A model generated the notes under the pieces. It was not told the origin of the DNA. It made no database searches and saw only the letters and a list, made by a program, of their open reading frames with translations. Shown one piece after another: positions 1-12,343 of a stretch of 64,000 nt of DNA. Source of the DNA: Porodaedalea pini (taxonomy: Eukaryota; Basidiomycota; Agaricomycetes; Hymenochaetales; Hymenochaetaceae); NCBI GenBank assembly GCA_002794775.1, contig NBAY01000008.1, positions 186,001-250,000 on the forward strand, given 5' to 3'. The first letter of the stretch is position 1. Every line of letters begins with the position of its first letter. Made by a program: the position numbers and the translations under genes.

Positions 1-1239
1 TCCTGCGGATACTGTCCTATGACCGGGGAGCCGTTGCTCAGAGTCGCCCTAGCCCAAGAAATGAAGTCTGTGTATGGCAAAGATAGTGATCTTATCCCTG
101 AGGACGTCGCCCTGACCGCTGGATGCAATATGGCATTTACTACTGCTATCATGGCAGTGGCCGATGCGGGAGACGAGGTCATTGTCCCGGTTCCTTGGTA
201 TGTCTAATACTCTACGACTGCTGGTTGTCGAGTAAAGCTAAAAGTTCAGCTACAGGTATTTCAATCACGAGTCCGTGTCTCGTTTTATAGGAAATCTCCT
301 CGCCCTCTTATAAAGGCTCGAGCACAGGATGACGCTGCAGATGCTAGGAATAACTCCTGTGCCTCTTCGAACAAACTCGCGAGAAGGTTTCCATCCTTCT
401 CCAGACAGGTGCGCGGGGCTCATCACTCCGAAAACAAAAGCAATCGTGCTGGTATCTCCTAACAATCCTGTGAGCCTCCTCTATTCTGCTCTCGTTAGCA
501 GATATTCATGACGAAGCAGACTGGTGCTATCTATCCGCCATCTCTAATTTCCGCATTTGCTCTCTTGGCGAGAGAACATAACATAACTCTTGTTATGGAT
601 GAGACGTATCGGGACTTCATATTAGACGGCGTTCCACATCACCTATTTGTCCCCGGCTCGCTGCAATCATCGCCAGGTCTGCCAACGGATTGGACGTGGA
701 GAAGTCATCTTATTCATCTCTTCTCCTTCTCTAAGAGCTATTGTATCCCGGGCCACCGTCTGGGAGCAATCATTGCTCCCTCAGAAGTATTGGAGCAAGT
801 GAAGACCATCCTTGACTGCATACAGATATGTGCCCCAAGGCACGTCCAACTGGCGTTGCATCCCTTGCTCCCGGAACTCCGCCCCTTTGTCCGCGAAACC
901 GCGCAATCGCTTGTACATCGGCACGAGCTATTCAGATCCCTTCTTCCTAGCTCATGGAAGATTGGCTCGCAAGGAGGATACTACGCGTTTGTACAACACC
1001 CTTTCAAGGGCGTATCTGCAATAGACGTGAGCAGCAGGATGGCGATCGAGGCGGGTATCGTCACGCTTCCTGCAGCATTTTTCATGCCACTACAGCCCTT
1101 GACAAAGGATGGGCCGGTTGGACATGAGGATAGATGGATTCGATTTTCTGTCGCAAATGTAGACGACGACAAGGTCAGGAAGGTTTGCTCAAGGCTGCGG
1201 GAACTGGAGACAGTCTTCGGATGGAGGTTGCAAGACTAG
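1..1239 (+). CDS. PLP-dependent class I/II aminotransferase, 5' partial
   Basis: This is the C-terminal part of a fold-type I aminotransferase; the 5' end lies outside the window. Exons read 1-197, 256-270, 328-469 and 520-1239. The joins restore the usual blocks: PVPWYFNHEM across two short introns and SPNNPTGAIYP across the third. The cofactor lysine is in the SFSKSY motif (near 736-753), followed by the family's GHRLG. The ATG at 19 is internal, because the frame is open upstream and reads into GYCPMTGEP. The arginine that binds the substrate carboxylate is probably in RWIRFSV near the end. Substrate cannot be told from sequence; aspartate-, kynurenine- and aromatic-type enzymes all look like this. 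Confidence 0.88.
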
Positions 1240-2083
1240 GGTGATGGAAAAAGAATTCAGCATATGAATATCTTCACTTCGATCGGATTCTGGATCCAGT
1301 GCGATATTACACTTTGCTCGGATACTGCGGACGCGTGTACCCCAATTGTTTGTCACTTTCAACCACATTTGAAGTACCAGGCCAGTCTATGCGCTGAGAC
1401 ATGAAAGGGACCGGTTCTTGACATTTCCGAAGTGGGGACTTTGTTTCAATGCTATAATTCGATAGGTTCCTGGGAGGACACTGTGATACTACAAGTGTTG
1501 GGTATATTGTTTTGAATGACTTTACTAGATTATTACTTGGGCCCTGTCGGCTTGCCACGAATCGGTAAGCGGAGCTCGTTGTTAACTATCAACTCGAGAA
1601 CAAATCCGAGCCTATGCCACAGGATGTAGTCTGAATTCACGGCATGTTAAATGACTTTTCCGAGTCAATCGTCTTGCCCTCGCATGGCCACCAGCTCAGA
1701 TGTGACTTGAAGCCCCATTTGACTTGGCTTGTCTTAAATGGTGGCTGGTGGCGGCGACTACCAGCGTCTCATCCAAGTCGCTTTGACTTCCACAGGCCAC
1801 ATTTCCCCTCCGCCATGCACAGATCTAAGCTGAGATGGTATTTAAATAGATCACCATACTGCTCCTTGACCTTCCTTGTCTCCTCTTCTTCTCGCTCACA
1901 ACATACTACGCACGACGAGTCCAAGCCGACGGATTGCACCTGTCGAACCTCTGACGTCAAGTTTCCACTAGCTTGAGCTCAAGAAAGCATTATGCTTACA
2001 TTTCCTGTTCGTCTTTTCCTACGGAAAGCTCTGTTATATATTCCTTCTCACATATGTTTTTCTTTCAGGCCGACGAAAAGCAA
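1240..2083. promoter_or_regulatory. Intergenic region and probable promoter/5' leader of the RRM gene
   Basis: No convincing gene. A TATA-like tatttaaata lies at 1839-1848, followed by a CT-rich stretch at about 1860-1895, as is common at fungal core promoters. A good 3' splice site (ttctttcag, ending 2068) just before the first ATG of the next gene suggests a 5'-UTR intron. These are inferences from motif content. Confidence 0.4.
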
Positions 2084-2840
2084 ATGTTCAAAGGCAAAGG
2101 CAAGGCCAGTCCTGAGAGCCGAGATCAGATTCTGAGGAAACTCTTGGAGCAGCCTCCAAGGCCTGAGGATTTAGAGTTTAAGAGAAAGCGCCGCGAGCTC
2201 AATGAGCGATTAGCACGGGAGAGGGCTATGATCTCTCGTGTATTTGTGGGGAACGTGAGGATAGTCCCTCTGTTCCTATAGATGTATAACTTATTAGCTT
2301 CTTTGCTTTCTAGCTTACACACACAGTCACTCACAAGACGCTCGCCCGTGTATTCAAAACTTGTGGTCCTGTGATTCGAGTCTACATTTCCTGCTATACA
2401 GTTGCACCGGACTCGACCTGCTTTGCAGAAGTGGTATTCAACAAGCCCACAGCATCTACCAGAGCTCTGTATCTCAATGGAATTTTGCTCGAAGGGCGTG
2501 CTCTCGTCGTGAGTCTATCTGTATATGCGACAACCACAACCTCTAGAATGTCTTTCGCATAGATCTGCCGCACTCGCGGGGAGACACCCGAGGCAAAGAA
2601 ATATAAGAGGAAACCTTCTCGAGTCGATCGCATAACCCAAGGGTAGGCTTCTTTTTTACTTATCTTGGCATCTGCTCACCCATATGATTTCGACAACCGC
2701 CTTGCAGCCAGCCTCAGAAGCTTATCCAAGTCGTAGAATCAAGTAACGACGGGTCGTCTCTCGCCGAAGTTTCGCGCTGCCTTCCCCTTGCTCAGGAATC
2801 CACTTTGCAGTCCACAAGCAAAAAGTGAGCTGGACATGAA
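2084..2840 (+). CDS. Small RRM RNA-binding protein
   Basis: Four exons (2084-2254, 2314-2508, 2563-2642, 2708-2840) give 192 residues in frame. A basic, charged N-terminus of about 50 residues precedes one RRM. RNP2 is RVFVGNL (split by intron 1), the alpha-1 segment has KTLARVFKTCG, and RNP1 is weak (TCFAEVVF instead of the usual GYAFVEF). The tail is basic (KKYKRKPSRVDR). The start was chosen because the 3' splice site ending at 2068 leaves this as the first ATG. The arrangement recalls single-RRM nuclear proteins of the PABPN1 or Nop12/RBM34 kind, but I cannot assign an orthologue. A role in RNA processing is inferred from the domain alone. Confidence 0.72.
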
Positions 2841-3366
2841 TGCCGTTTATGTAGACGTACGCGCATACCTGTACACCTTTACATACTTCAAAGACATATG
2901 TTAGAGCCGCCATGTGCGGATGCTGAAAAAGTGTTATCAGTGGCCGCGTATTTTCTCGCTGTTTCTCATTTCCATCTGTAATCTCACGAAGTTTCTTATG
3001 TCAAGTCCGTCGCTCGCAAAAATTATATACGTATGCTAATGAGCCAAAATAAGAATATGATGCATGCGTGAAATGAATACATAAGCTGAGTATGATCGGA
3101 ATGCTCCGCTCATAAGGAGCGTCACCCATTCACTCATAGTACTAGTGCTTAACGAGCGCGATATCGCTTCACCCCCTACCCATCGTCTCGCATGACGACG
3201 ACGAAATAGCTTTAGAGCTCGAACATCAGAGGTATGTGCTCTTAATATATTTAATTCTCGAGAGCGGTAGCCATACTTGTGGCCTTGGCTCTTGTAGTCC
3301 GATAAGTCCCGCTGACTGTTTTGCAGCCCATTGCGAGGTTCATTCCAGAGCACAACCCATCTCACC
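2841..3366. other. Intergenic; 5' leader of the eIF4A-like gene
   Basis: No gene is supported here. A 3' splice signal (gttttgcag ending 3326) shortly before the ATG at 3367 suggests a 5'-UTR intron in the next gene. The long reverse-strand frame that starts in this stretch is the complement of that gene's first exon. Confidence 0.35.
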
Positions 3367-6300
3367 ATGATGGCCAGGAGTCCGGCATTGAATCCCACTT
3401 CCGTGCCCTTCTTCCCGTCTGCATTGGGCTCGGACGGCTCTGAGCAAGCCGGAACGGGCGCTGGCTTAGGGTTCAAGATGCCCGCAGGCGCTCGAGAACG
3501 CGAGCCGTCGCGTACATCCTCCATCACGTTCTCTACCTCAGATTTCCGTTCAGTCAACTCGTCGCCCATTGGCTCTGTGCCGACGACAGACAGCGGCGAT
3601 GGTCTCGTGCGAACGGGCTCCGGGTCAAGCTCCCCCGGTTCATCCGTGCCGGGCCAGCAGTCAGATGAGAAGGAGAAAAAGTTGTTGCTCAACGCGTCAC
3701 GACCTCTTCAAACTCTGCGCGAAGGCGAGTCCATCGTAGCACCCTCTAGCGGCGCCCTTGACGGCGAGGAAACTCCGGGACCTCGTGCGATTCATCAATG
3801 GGTTATGAAGGCGCAGGCGCCCGTGAACCCGGGAAATGACCCCGTCGACTTCTCAATGTCTACACCTGGATCCCTCCAGGACCATTATTTCAGTCAACCC
3901 ACTATGCCTACTCCAAACAGATCGTTAGCAAACTCTACCTCCCAATCATTTAATATGCCATTCAAATCATCGTCGCCGGTGTCCTCTATCGGCTCTGCCA
4001 GCATTAATACGTCCAGCATGGATTACCCCTCCATGAGCTTCGAGGCGCAGATCAAGAGCTCACCAACTATCCGCGACCTTCTGGAGCGTCTTGCCAGATG
4101 CGAGTTCTCTAACCGGGAAATTCAGCGCGAGCTCTCTGAAATGCACACCAAGGTTAACTTTCTTGTCGAGAGATCATTGGGTTCTCTGACATCAGAGCCG
4201 GAGTTCAGAAATCCTTTTGCTCCCTCAAATTCCGTGTCGCGTAGTCTTACTCCTTCAGGTGGATTGGGTCCCTTGCAGCCAGCAGCTCCTCATCTCGGTC
4301 TGCCTGTAAAGCCCGATGAACTTTCTCAATTGTCCAACAGGATTAACAATCTCACTACATCTGTTAGTCAACTACTTGCTTTACAGACTCAGCAGCACAT
4401 GTCAAGCCTTCAACAAGGTTTCGCTCCGTCTTCCGGAATGGGATCTCACTCTAATATTGACGTAGCACCGAACCAAAATGTGCCTCATTCAATGAACAAT
4501 CAAGGCCTTTTAGGACATGGGCTCCCAAACAGACCAGATTTGCGTCCGTCTCCGCGAGTCCCGAATCCCCCTATGCGTACCTGGTCAGCGGGAACGTTGG
4601 AACTGCCGATGCGTCCCACAGACATGAGCTTGGGAAGACCGGACAATGTTCTCCGTGACAAGCGCAGGTCGGTGGCCGGATTGATGAGACGGGATTCGGC
4701 TGGAGTAAGTATTTATATCAGTAATTGAGTTTTGCTTTGCTGACTTCTCAGAAGATACCTGACTCTCCCAGCGAACAGTGGTTGGGGCAAGGAGGCTCTC
4801 CACGGGAGCCCGGACCAGTTGCAACAAAATGGGAGCATCTCCCTCTTGCTCCCGAGTTACTGCGTTCCTTGAACAAATTCGGGTGCGTACAGTTTTCTGG
4901 GACTGTCGCCGTTGTCCAATATCTGAGATCACCACAGTGTTGGACCGCCAAACAAAATCCAGCAGAGAGCTTTGCCTTTTCTCCTGAGAGGTTCAGATAT
5001 TATCGCCCAAGCACCTCCGACTCAGGAACGCATTGCCGCGTACGTGATTCCCGCGATTCATGTTGCCGTCACACACATGAACCAAAGGGCGATGAGCCGT
5101 GGACCAATCGTAGTTTTGATTTCTACCACGGTAGACCAGGCCACGCAATCACAGCGCATAATTCGTGATCTTGGAGGCTCCATTGGCGTGAGATCTGCGC
5201 TAGGGGTGGGTTCAACAGGCCCGAATGGTGATGTTTCGCAGGAGTTGCGTCTGTTGCAACAGAATATGCCTCACATCATTTGCGGGACGCCGCAAAAGCT
5301 CCATTCGCTCTTCACTTCTGCTGGTGGGCTTTCTGGGTCCGAGGTCCGTTTCCTCGTATTGGACGAGGTAGACCAGCTGATTGCTCGCAATCTGCATGAA
5401 TTTGTTTTCAATATCGTAAAGCTGCTTCCTCCGCCACGCTCGCGGGGAGCAACCTCATCAACCTCGGGACCTAGTCCTACCCCTCCTTCTCAGACACAGC
5501 TTAACCCTCTTGAACTACCCGGGGGCAACTTGTCTGGTTCGCCGTTCTCTCAGAGTAACGGGCGTCGGTTCTCGGCAATCAGTATCACAGGGTCTAGTGA
5601 TCCAGTTGTCCCCAGTTCCGCTAACTCTCAGCAAATCGAGCGGCAGACAGCTCTGTTCTCCAATACCGTCCCACAGGATGTCTTGAATTTGGCTAATGCC
5701 ATCCAATTGCGCGAACCTGTTCGTGTCCTTGTGAGGCGCGACGGCAATGTCACGCATGCTGACACAAGCCAGGGTACGAAGGGCCTTCGTCAGTTCTACT
5801 TGTACCTCGCCTTTACAGCATCTGGGGCACGTTCTGATCCGTCGACTATGAACGCCGGAGGCGGACACGGTATCATTGGCTCTGGACGCGGTGCCTCTTC
5901 CAGCGCTGAGACCAACCAAGCTAGAGAATGGAAGTTGGACGCACTTGCGGACTTATTAGATGACCTCGAAGTGCCGCAAATTATCATCCATGTTGGCGGC
6001 CTCACAGCACTTGATGCCGTCGTCTACAAACTTGTTAACAAGGGTCTCGAGGCGGTTCCTCTGGTTAGTACTTTACCATACTTAAGTGTCGAGCTTTTTT
6101 ATATGCAATTTGCTTTCAGCATAGCGATATGAATGCAGGAACTAAACTAGCTGCTCTGAACAAGTTCAGAGGTTCTACTGGTTCCATGATTAGACAACCC
6201 ACGACCAAGGTTCTGGTAGTCTATGATGTTCAAGTTAAAGCGCCGGATGTGTTTCAAGTTCCTCTGGTCATTAACTACGGTACTTCTGACATGTCGTAAT

Positions 6301-6603
6301 ATCCGGAAAGAAAATGTGCTAATTATGATTTCAGACTTACCTCAAGCTGTTGAAGAGTATGCGCATCGGTAAGTGTATCTGCTATTGCGATGGACATTAT
6401 CTAATCCATACGTGATAGCGTGGCCCCCGCGATTGCTAATAACTACTCCAAGGCTGGAGTGGTCGTTAATTTTGTGACTGCTACCGGAGGCGACGTCGAA
6501 ATGCTTCGCTCCATTGAATGTTTCTATAAGTATGTGTCCTCTTTTTTCTCTAAATAATTCGTTAACACAATTTATCTTAAGGATAAAATGCGTAAGAATA
6601 TGA
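3367..6603 (+). CDS. eIF4A/DEAD-box-like protein with degenerate helicase motifs (probable pseudoenzyme)
   Basis: Seven exons (3367-4704, 4752-4882, 4938-6063, 6120-6279, 6335-6368, 6419-6529, 6582-6603) give 973 residues. About 400 N-terminal residues are Ser/Pro-rich and disordered, with a short predicted coiled region near IRDLLERLARCEFSNREI. Two RecA-like domains follow in eIF4A order. The Q motif is present (GVGPPNKIQ), then RGSDIIAQ. The Walker A equivalent of AQSGTGKT reads AQAPPTQERI with no GKT. Motif II is DEVD, motif III is SNT instead of SAT, and the HRIGRxGR motif VI reads HRVAPAIANNY. Domain 2 keeps the fold landmarks HSDMNAG, VVYDV and NYDLPQAVEEYAHR. A disordered insert of about 60 residues follows motif II. 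RNA or protein scaffolding in translation is possible; ATP-driven unwinding is unlikely. Confidence 0.85.
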
Positions 6604-6942
6604 TTGCGAACTAATGTACGTGAAGCTAATCGCTCTTTAACAGCCCGAGGTTCCTCTCAGTCTCCGTGATCTTGTTTAATTTTTCATGACTTGTTCCTTC
6701 TGTATCAGTAACTCCTCGCTGTCTTCCCTCTGTCAACCCTTATCTCCAAACTATATCGGACGTCTCCATCCAAATCTGTTTCATACCCTTAACACGGCCT
6801 TGTCCCCCAATGTGTCATTACTTGGTAGCTTTCTATTCTGTGGATTACTCACTTCTTACCCATGTACACCTTATAGCCTTTCCTCTTTGCTTGCAATTCG
6901 GAGTAACTTTGTTCACGTCTTTCCCAGATACCTATTGACTGA
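6604..6942. other. Convergent intergenic spacer
   Basis: This is the 3' side of both the eIF4A-like gene and ELP2. It is AT- and CT-rich and I see no gene. A forward frame that covers part of it is mainly the complement of the ELP2 3' end. Confidence 0.4.
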
Positions 6943-9900
6943 CTATAGTCGGACACGAATGATACGCAAAGTTCCGTCTTCGCCACATGTTGCTAATTGG
7001 TATTCGCACGTATCCTCATTCACATGCCTTCGTGATATCCAGTCCAGGCGGTGGATCTGGCCCACATGAGCAATGCTATAGGTTCGTCGGTTAAAAAGGT
7101 ATATAGCTCAAGTGTATGTGAAAAGCATCAGACCTTTTATCGAGATGAAGCTGTTGAACCCATTTGTTCGGTTCCTTTGTTGACCCGCGATAGATCATGA
7201 TCTCGCCGTTCTCCATCCCAATAGCTAATAGTCGTCTAAGGAAACGTCTCAGTGCGGTACAAAGCACGCTTTGACTAGAAACCGACTTACCGTCCATCCC
7301 TCGAAGCTGTTGTGAAAGTTATGGCGGTTGCTGCCTCCTTCGTTTTTACGGTTAGCAGTGGAGTCTGTTTCTTTGAAGTTAGGTCGCTGAGGTGCCAGAT
7401 CTTGACCTTAATTCAGGACTGTCAAATGAACGAGTGGGACGAGATAGACTTTCAGCCTCACAGTCTTGTCTCTTGAGGCCGTAGCAAAGACGTCATTTTC
7501 ATGCGACCAGGCGCAATCCCAAATTATGCGCGCATGAGACTTGTCTGCTTTAACAGCAGCAACATAACCATCTGAGAAGCAAGTAACTGTCAGTATCAGA
7601 AAAGTTCTAATGGCAAACACATGCTTACCATCCGTATATTCGTATATGCACCATGATCTGTCTCGAGACACAGAGAGAATATATCGATCATCAGGACTAA
7701 ACGCAATCCGCGTGATTGTTAGCTGGTGTCCAGGCAAAATCTGCCCATAGAGCTGCCAAGTTTTTGTGTCATAGACCCTGATCCCTGCATGCTCAGGAGA
7801 GGTTGCTCGACAGGATGTAGCAACAAATTTTCCCGAGTACGATGCTGCAATGGCATGGAGCTGTGCTATCTTTTAGCTTTTAAAATCGAGAGATGGGGTT
7901 TTGTTGCGTACTTCGTAGCCGTGACCGAACACCTTTTCTACCTCTGGCCAAAGAGTGGACACGGCAAGTTCACCTTCAAAAGGTCGCCGTTGTGTCATAG
8001 ATATGGATGGCATAGGAAAATGAAACTCAGTTGAATCAGCTGCAGTCTGTTGAGTAAGTCATAAACATCAGTCAGGAAAACCATCACCTCCGGTCACAGC
8101 CTTGTTGGATAAGCCTAGTGGTGGTACGGAAGCTGCTGCAGGTCTCTATATTCGTTATTTGTCAGAGGATGCCAGTACTCGACTGAAAGGCAACTCACCT
8201 CACTTTCGCCTTCATAATCTGACAATATGCCGAGGTGCTTGCTCAGTGACACAAAGCTTCGCGGCGCATCGAACACTCGAGCGACCTTTTCATCTGCGAT
8301 GCTAACGAAACGCAACGGGCCCAAGAACACAGCATCGACGAGATCATAGCCGTGCACTTGTGGTCGGCAAATCTCATGCCAAGACTCGAGTCCGCTATTT
8401 GACCCCGTATTGACGTCACCATGGATGCGCGTTGTCTGATCCGGTCTAACGGGAGGGCATAAAATCCCATTGATTACTCATCTGACAAACACGATATTTA
8501 TTCGCTCACCCAGTGGAAATTAGGTATTCCCCTCCTGGACTCCAAGAAACGCTTCGCACTGGTCCATTGTGGCCGCTGATTGCGCTCACTTCTTTCCAGG
8601 TTTCGCGGAGATGGTCTGAGTTCATCGACTCTGCTTCGGAACGCCACCGGCGCCATCCGCCTGCCCATCCCCATGCGAGTGCATCAGCGCCATTACGCGT
8701 CCAAATTGCACCGACAAAGCCACCCAGTCTCTGCCCACCGATATCACCGAAGCGCTGCTGATTGATCCATAGCGATGTTGACTGACCCGCAGATGCTGAG
8801 ACAGATGTCGGAGCCCATAGTATGAGGGAGGAATCAGTCGATGTTGATAGAAGCATCGGGAGAGAAGACTGAGAATAAGGCCTCCAAGCGAGTGAGGTGA
8901 TCCCGGCTTCATGGCCGATCAAGAGGGCATCGAACGTGATAGAATATTGTGCAGAACTGAGCACTTCAGGTTTAGCACAGGAACAAATTACAATGGCAGG
9001 CTAGTCTGCGTACCTCCCGTCTTTGTTTCGAGTTGCAAAAACATGGCGTTTCATTGAGATCTGCCTTCCGCCTTCTTCGCCTTCTGCTATTTCACCGAGC
9101 GCAGCTTCGAAAGAATCGAGCAAGTCGTCACTCAAAACATCAGATGGTTGGTCTAGTGATGATTGTTCTTTCAAGACAGGTTCAATGTTCCACAGGCGAA
9201 TCGTCCCGTCTTGAGAGCCGACGCCAGAGTCAGAGTTGAAGGACCTGCAATTCCTTGCTGGAATGCCAGACTCTTTACCCAGTCTTCATGCCCTGGTAAC
9301 GACGCTGCTCGGATGAACTTTCGGTTTGTTTCAGTCTATCATACCTCACATAAAACAAGCGGCTCTTACCTTCTCTTCAGACAGAGTGAATATCGATATG
9401 TTTCTTTCTGTACCAGAGACAGCCATCACGATACCTTTTGACGACGTTTATCAGCATAGGCAGCTATGAACAAGACTAGATACTCACTTCCTGACTGGGG
9501 AAGACTCGCTATATGTATATCGAGCGGATATCTTCCCCTCATGTCTATCCTTTGAACCTCCTCAAGCTTGTCTGTAGGTAACATCAACGTGCTTGAAAGA
9601 GAGATGGTTCTCGCTTAATGCTACCTTTCGTATCTTCTGACAAAAAGGTGTGTCTCCAAACTGCAACGGTCCCATCTGATGCACCAGTCGCAACGTAATC
9701 TTTATGAACAGCTAGCGCAGAGACGGCTTTGGCATGAGCTCGCACGATACTCGTAGCGGACCACTGAAGCGTAATATATTCTTCAGAATATAAGACGGAG
9801 CACTAACGATAGATATGCATGCCTTAGCATTCTCCAACCTCCAGCACCTCAAGGAGCCTCTATCATCCGCACTGAAGAAACAATTTTCCCTGTGTTTAAA

Positions 9901-10233
9901 TTGTACGCAAGTGACGAGACCGTCGTGTCCTGGCAGAGTCTGATAGACGCCGGTATTTTCGTCCTCCTAAAAATATGTAGCTTAGATTCAGGCGGGCCAG
10001 AAAACGAATAGGATGGAACGCACCGTAGCAAACCATAACGCTACGAATGATGACGACCCGAAAGCAACCAATGACGAGTCGGATGAATGAGCAACGCGTG
10101 AGTGACGGTTAGCAGCTGCAGATATGTAATCAAGAGACACCTCAGATGAAGAGCTAACAGGGCGACAATGTCAGTCTGCTTCGGGTCGTAGAAGTTATAC
10201 AACGGACCTGTCCGCTTGTTGACTCGTAGGCAT
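6943..10233 (-). CDS. ELP2: Elongator complex subunit 2 (WD40 repeats)
   Basis: This is a many-exon WD40 protein with diagnostic ELP2 blocks. Near the N-terminus it has DYISAAANRHSRVAH then LVAFGSSSFVALW (about 10030-10140). In the middle it has LWINQQRFGDIGGQ. Later it has ITRIAFSPDDRYILSVSRDRS, then KSHARIIWDCAWSHENDVFATASRDKTV. The C-terminal exon contains GQIHRLDW and ends CGEDGTLRIIRVRL with a stop at 6943-6945. ELP2 is the double-propeller scaffold of Elongator, which makes wobble-uridine modifications in tRNA. The start at 10233 is inferred: an ATG exon of about 26 nt (MPTSQQAD) splices to the block beginning SSSSEVSLDY, and no unspliced in-frame ATG exists there. Internal exon borders were not all resolved. 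Confidence 0.88.
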
Positions 10234-10569
10234 AATTGTAAATCCAGCGGTCGGCGCGCTTGTATGTACTTTTGTTCGTTTTGCAAGATGGCTTCTCGTA
10301 AGTAGTTGGCTACCTTCAAATCCTCTTGAAGATATAAGCCCTTTTCCGTCCAATATCTAGAACTTGGGACTCTGCTTTTGTTTTCTGAGGATGAAATAAT
10401 TCCCGATCGAGCACGCACAGTGGAGATGATGGTTACAGTATATGCAGGCGTTAGGAGCAAACGCGTCTCGGTCACTTTTTCTTACCTTCCTGCTGTTCTT
10501 CGCTCGTTCTGCACACACTCCAACTTTCGTCAACATTTCATGAGGCTTGCCATGCTTGTCTAAAATCCA
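10234..10569. promoter_or_regulatory. Divergent promoter region, ELP2 / PPT2
   Basis: This is the spacer between two genes that start in opposite directions. A reverse-strand frame is open through part of it but has no ATG start and conflicts with the ELP2 first exon, so I treat it as non-coding. Confidence 0.35.
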
Positions 10570-11012
10570 ATGATACTCGGAATTGGCCTGGATCTCGTGC
10601 ATCTACCTCGAATCGCGTCATTGGTTGCGCGGCGAGGACCAGAACGATTTGCACGCCGCATCCTCAGCCGCAGAGAACTAGCCGGCTGGAATCCAGAGGA
10701 CGAGGATTCTATTCGATATTTAGCCGTACGGTGCGTGCTGCGCACTAAATTACACGATGTCGGTTTCTGACGCGTCTCAGGTTCAGCGTGAAGGAAGCAG
10801 CGTACAAAGCCTTGTACCCAACTACTCTCCCTACGTGGAAGGAGCTTTCGTATGTTGGTTTTGGAAGCCGCCTCCCTGGCTCAAAACCATCCTTATTGTA
10901 CGAACCTGTCGTGTCCTCACGGCGGGATAAGATTGGGCAATTACATGTGTCCGTCAGTCACGACGGAGAGTATGTTGCCTCCACCGTTATTGTCGAGACG
11001 CCCCGAACCTAG
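10570..11012 (+). CDS. PPT2: Mitochondrial holo-[acyl-carrier-protein] synthase (phosphopantetheinyl transferase)
   Basis: Two exons (10570-10730 and 10781-11012) give 130 residues, the normal length of AcpS-type enzymes. The N-terminal GIGLDLVHLPRI carries the Mg-binding Asp. The intron join creates VRFSVKEAAYKAL, with the second metal ligand Glu and the CoA-binding Lys. The C-terminal SVSHDGEYV is the third family motif. The enzyme moves 4'-phosphopantetheine from CoA to the serine of mitochondrial acyl carrier protein, needed for type II fatty acid and lipoate synthesis. There is no obvious presequence, as is usual for short fungal PPT2. The gene ends only 36 bp from the convergent IBA57 stop. 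Confidence 0.9.
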
Positions 11013-11048
11013 GATATGCCGCGTTTTATTATGAACAAGTATTCTAAA

Positions 11049-12343
11049 CTATGAAGGTTTATTAACGTCTTGTCGTGGCCACCAATCCGGCCACCAGTGT
11101 GTTACGTTCCAAGATTCGTTCATCTGGAACTTTAAGACGCCTTTCTCGACTAGATCGACGTGCTCTAATCTCAAGAGTGCCAGCCCCACGCCTTGCATTG
11201 AGCTCAGGAGCTTTCCCGTTCCCCGTATCCTTGGCCCTGGTTCAGCGGAGCTCTCGCAGATCTCAGGCCGGATATCGCTTTGGACGGGCAATGGCGAGTC
11301 TTGCGATGAATGCAATACATCATTCCTAAAAGCATGGTCAGTTGAAGAGATATGATAACTCCGCCAGCAATTTTGGTACCTGGTGATCTGCACGGGCAGA
11401 ATTCGCTTGCGCAGAACGCCGGTATGATATGTGCGGACCGTTAGTTCCTGCCCGACGTAACACCCTTTTCTGAAGTCCACTGGCAGTTTCATGGTTATAA
11501 GAAGAAACGCAAGGTAGAATGATCTAACTCACAACCACCCATAACGTCGAGGTTAGACTCCATTGGAAATGCATGCATAGGAGGAATGTCATCTATACCT
11601 TCTGGTACGCCATGTAATATGCGATGAAGAGTATAAGCGTCATGATCAACTGTGTCGTGAGTCGATGCTTCCGCCGCTATGATTGCACGTATGAGCGTAT
11701 GGTACACGAGCTCTTCGACTTGTGGACGTACGCTTGTCCCCTTTACGAACGAGAACTCTACTGCCCATCCCTACAGCCCTCCTATCTCTTAATGACATCC
11801 TTTCCTCGTCTCCATCGCTCCAAGGCCAGCGCTCACTCGAACCCCAATTAGGTTCGATGACTCCGCTCCGTGCCCAAGTCCATCGCCGCGGACTTTCCCA
11901 TTTACTAGTGTCCTCAGATCCCCAGATAGACCAGACGCCATAGCTGTTCGAGACATCTTCAACCCTGACCTTTGACCGCAAAATGAAGCGTTTCAGAGTC
12001 TGCATGAGTGGCGGTGCCTCTGACGGTCGAGAGTCGTGTTCGATAAAGTACCCGTCATGGCCTCTGGCATTTTTCTTGGGATAAACCAGGATGTCATAGA
12101 GTACTCTCCCCTTTCAGCACAGTATGAAAGTCAGGTTTCTGGATATCTAGGTTGGGATCGCACCTGAGCATGGAGGTACGTAGAGAAGAATGGTCCGCGT
12201 GGTGGACTCGGAACTGCAGATGCTATGAGGCCATTCAGGAACTCAGTCGCCTGTGACCCTGAGAGGTAGAGCAGCGCTCTATTGGGAACAGGTGCGACTG
12301 TAGGCGTCGTCCGCAGGAGATGGCGCACGGCAGCTGGCGGCAT
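11049..12343 (-). CDS. IBA57: Iron-sulfur cluster assembly factor IBA57 (GcvT/YgfZ family)
   Basis: This is an aminomethyltransferase-fold protein with the IBA57/YgfZ signature [17 protein letters not shown] near 11400-11470; the cysteine is the functional residue of the family. The N-terminal part has [16 protein letters not shown], the usual first GcvT block. It acts with ISA1/ISA2 to make [4Fe-4S] clusters for aconitase and lipoate synthase in the mitochondrial matrix. Start: the frame is open upstream to a TTG at 12385 and then meets a stop, so the first ATG is at 12343. The region after it is a plausible but weak presequence. The 69-bp gap to the divergent PET191 ATG implies a shared promoter. 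Internal introns are present and were not all placed. Confidence 0.85.

Noticed and set aside
6686..7069. Forward frame of 127 codons downstream of the eIF4A-like gene
   Set aside because: Much of it is the complement of the ELP2 C-terminal exon; no family match and poor codon use.
10041..10475. Reverse-strand open frame of about 144 codons between ELP2 and PPT2
   Set aside because: It begins only at GTG, has no ATG, and overlaps the ELP2 N-terminal exons in a different frame, where the ELP2 frame matches its family.
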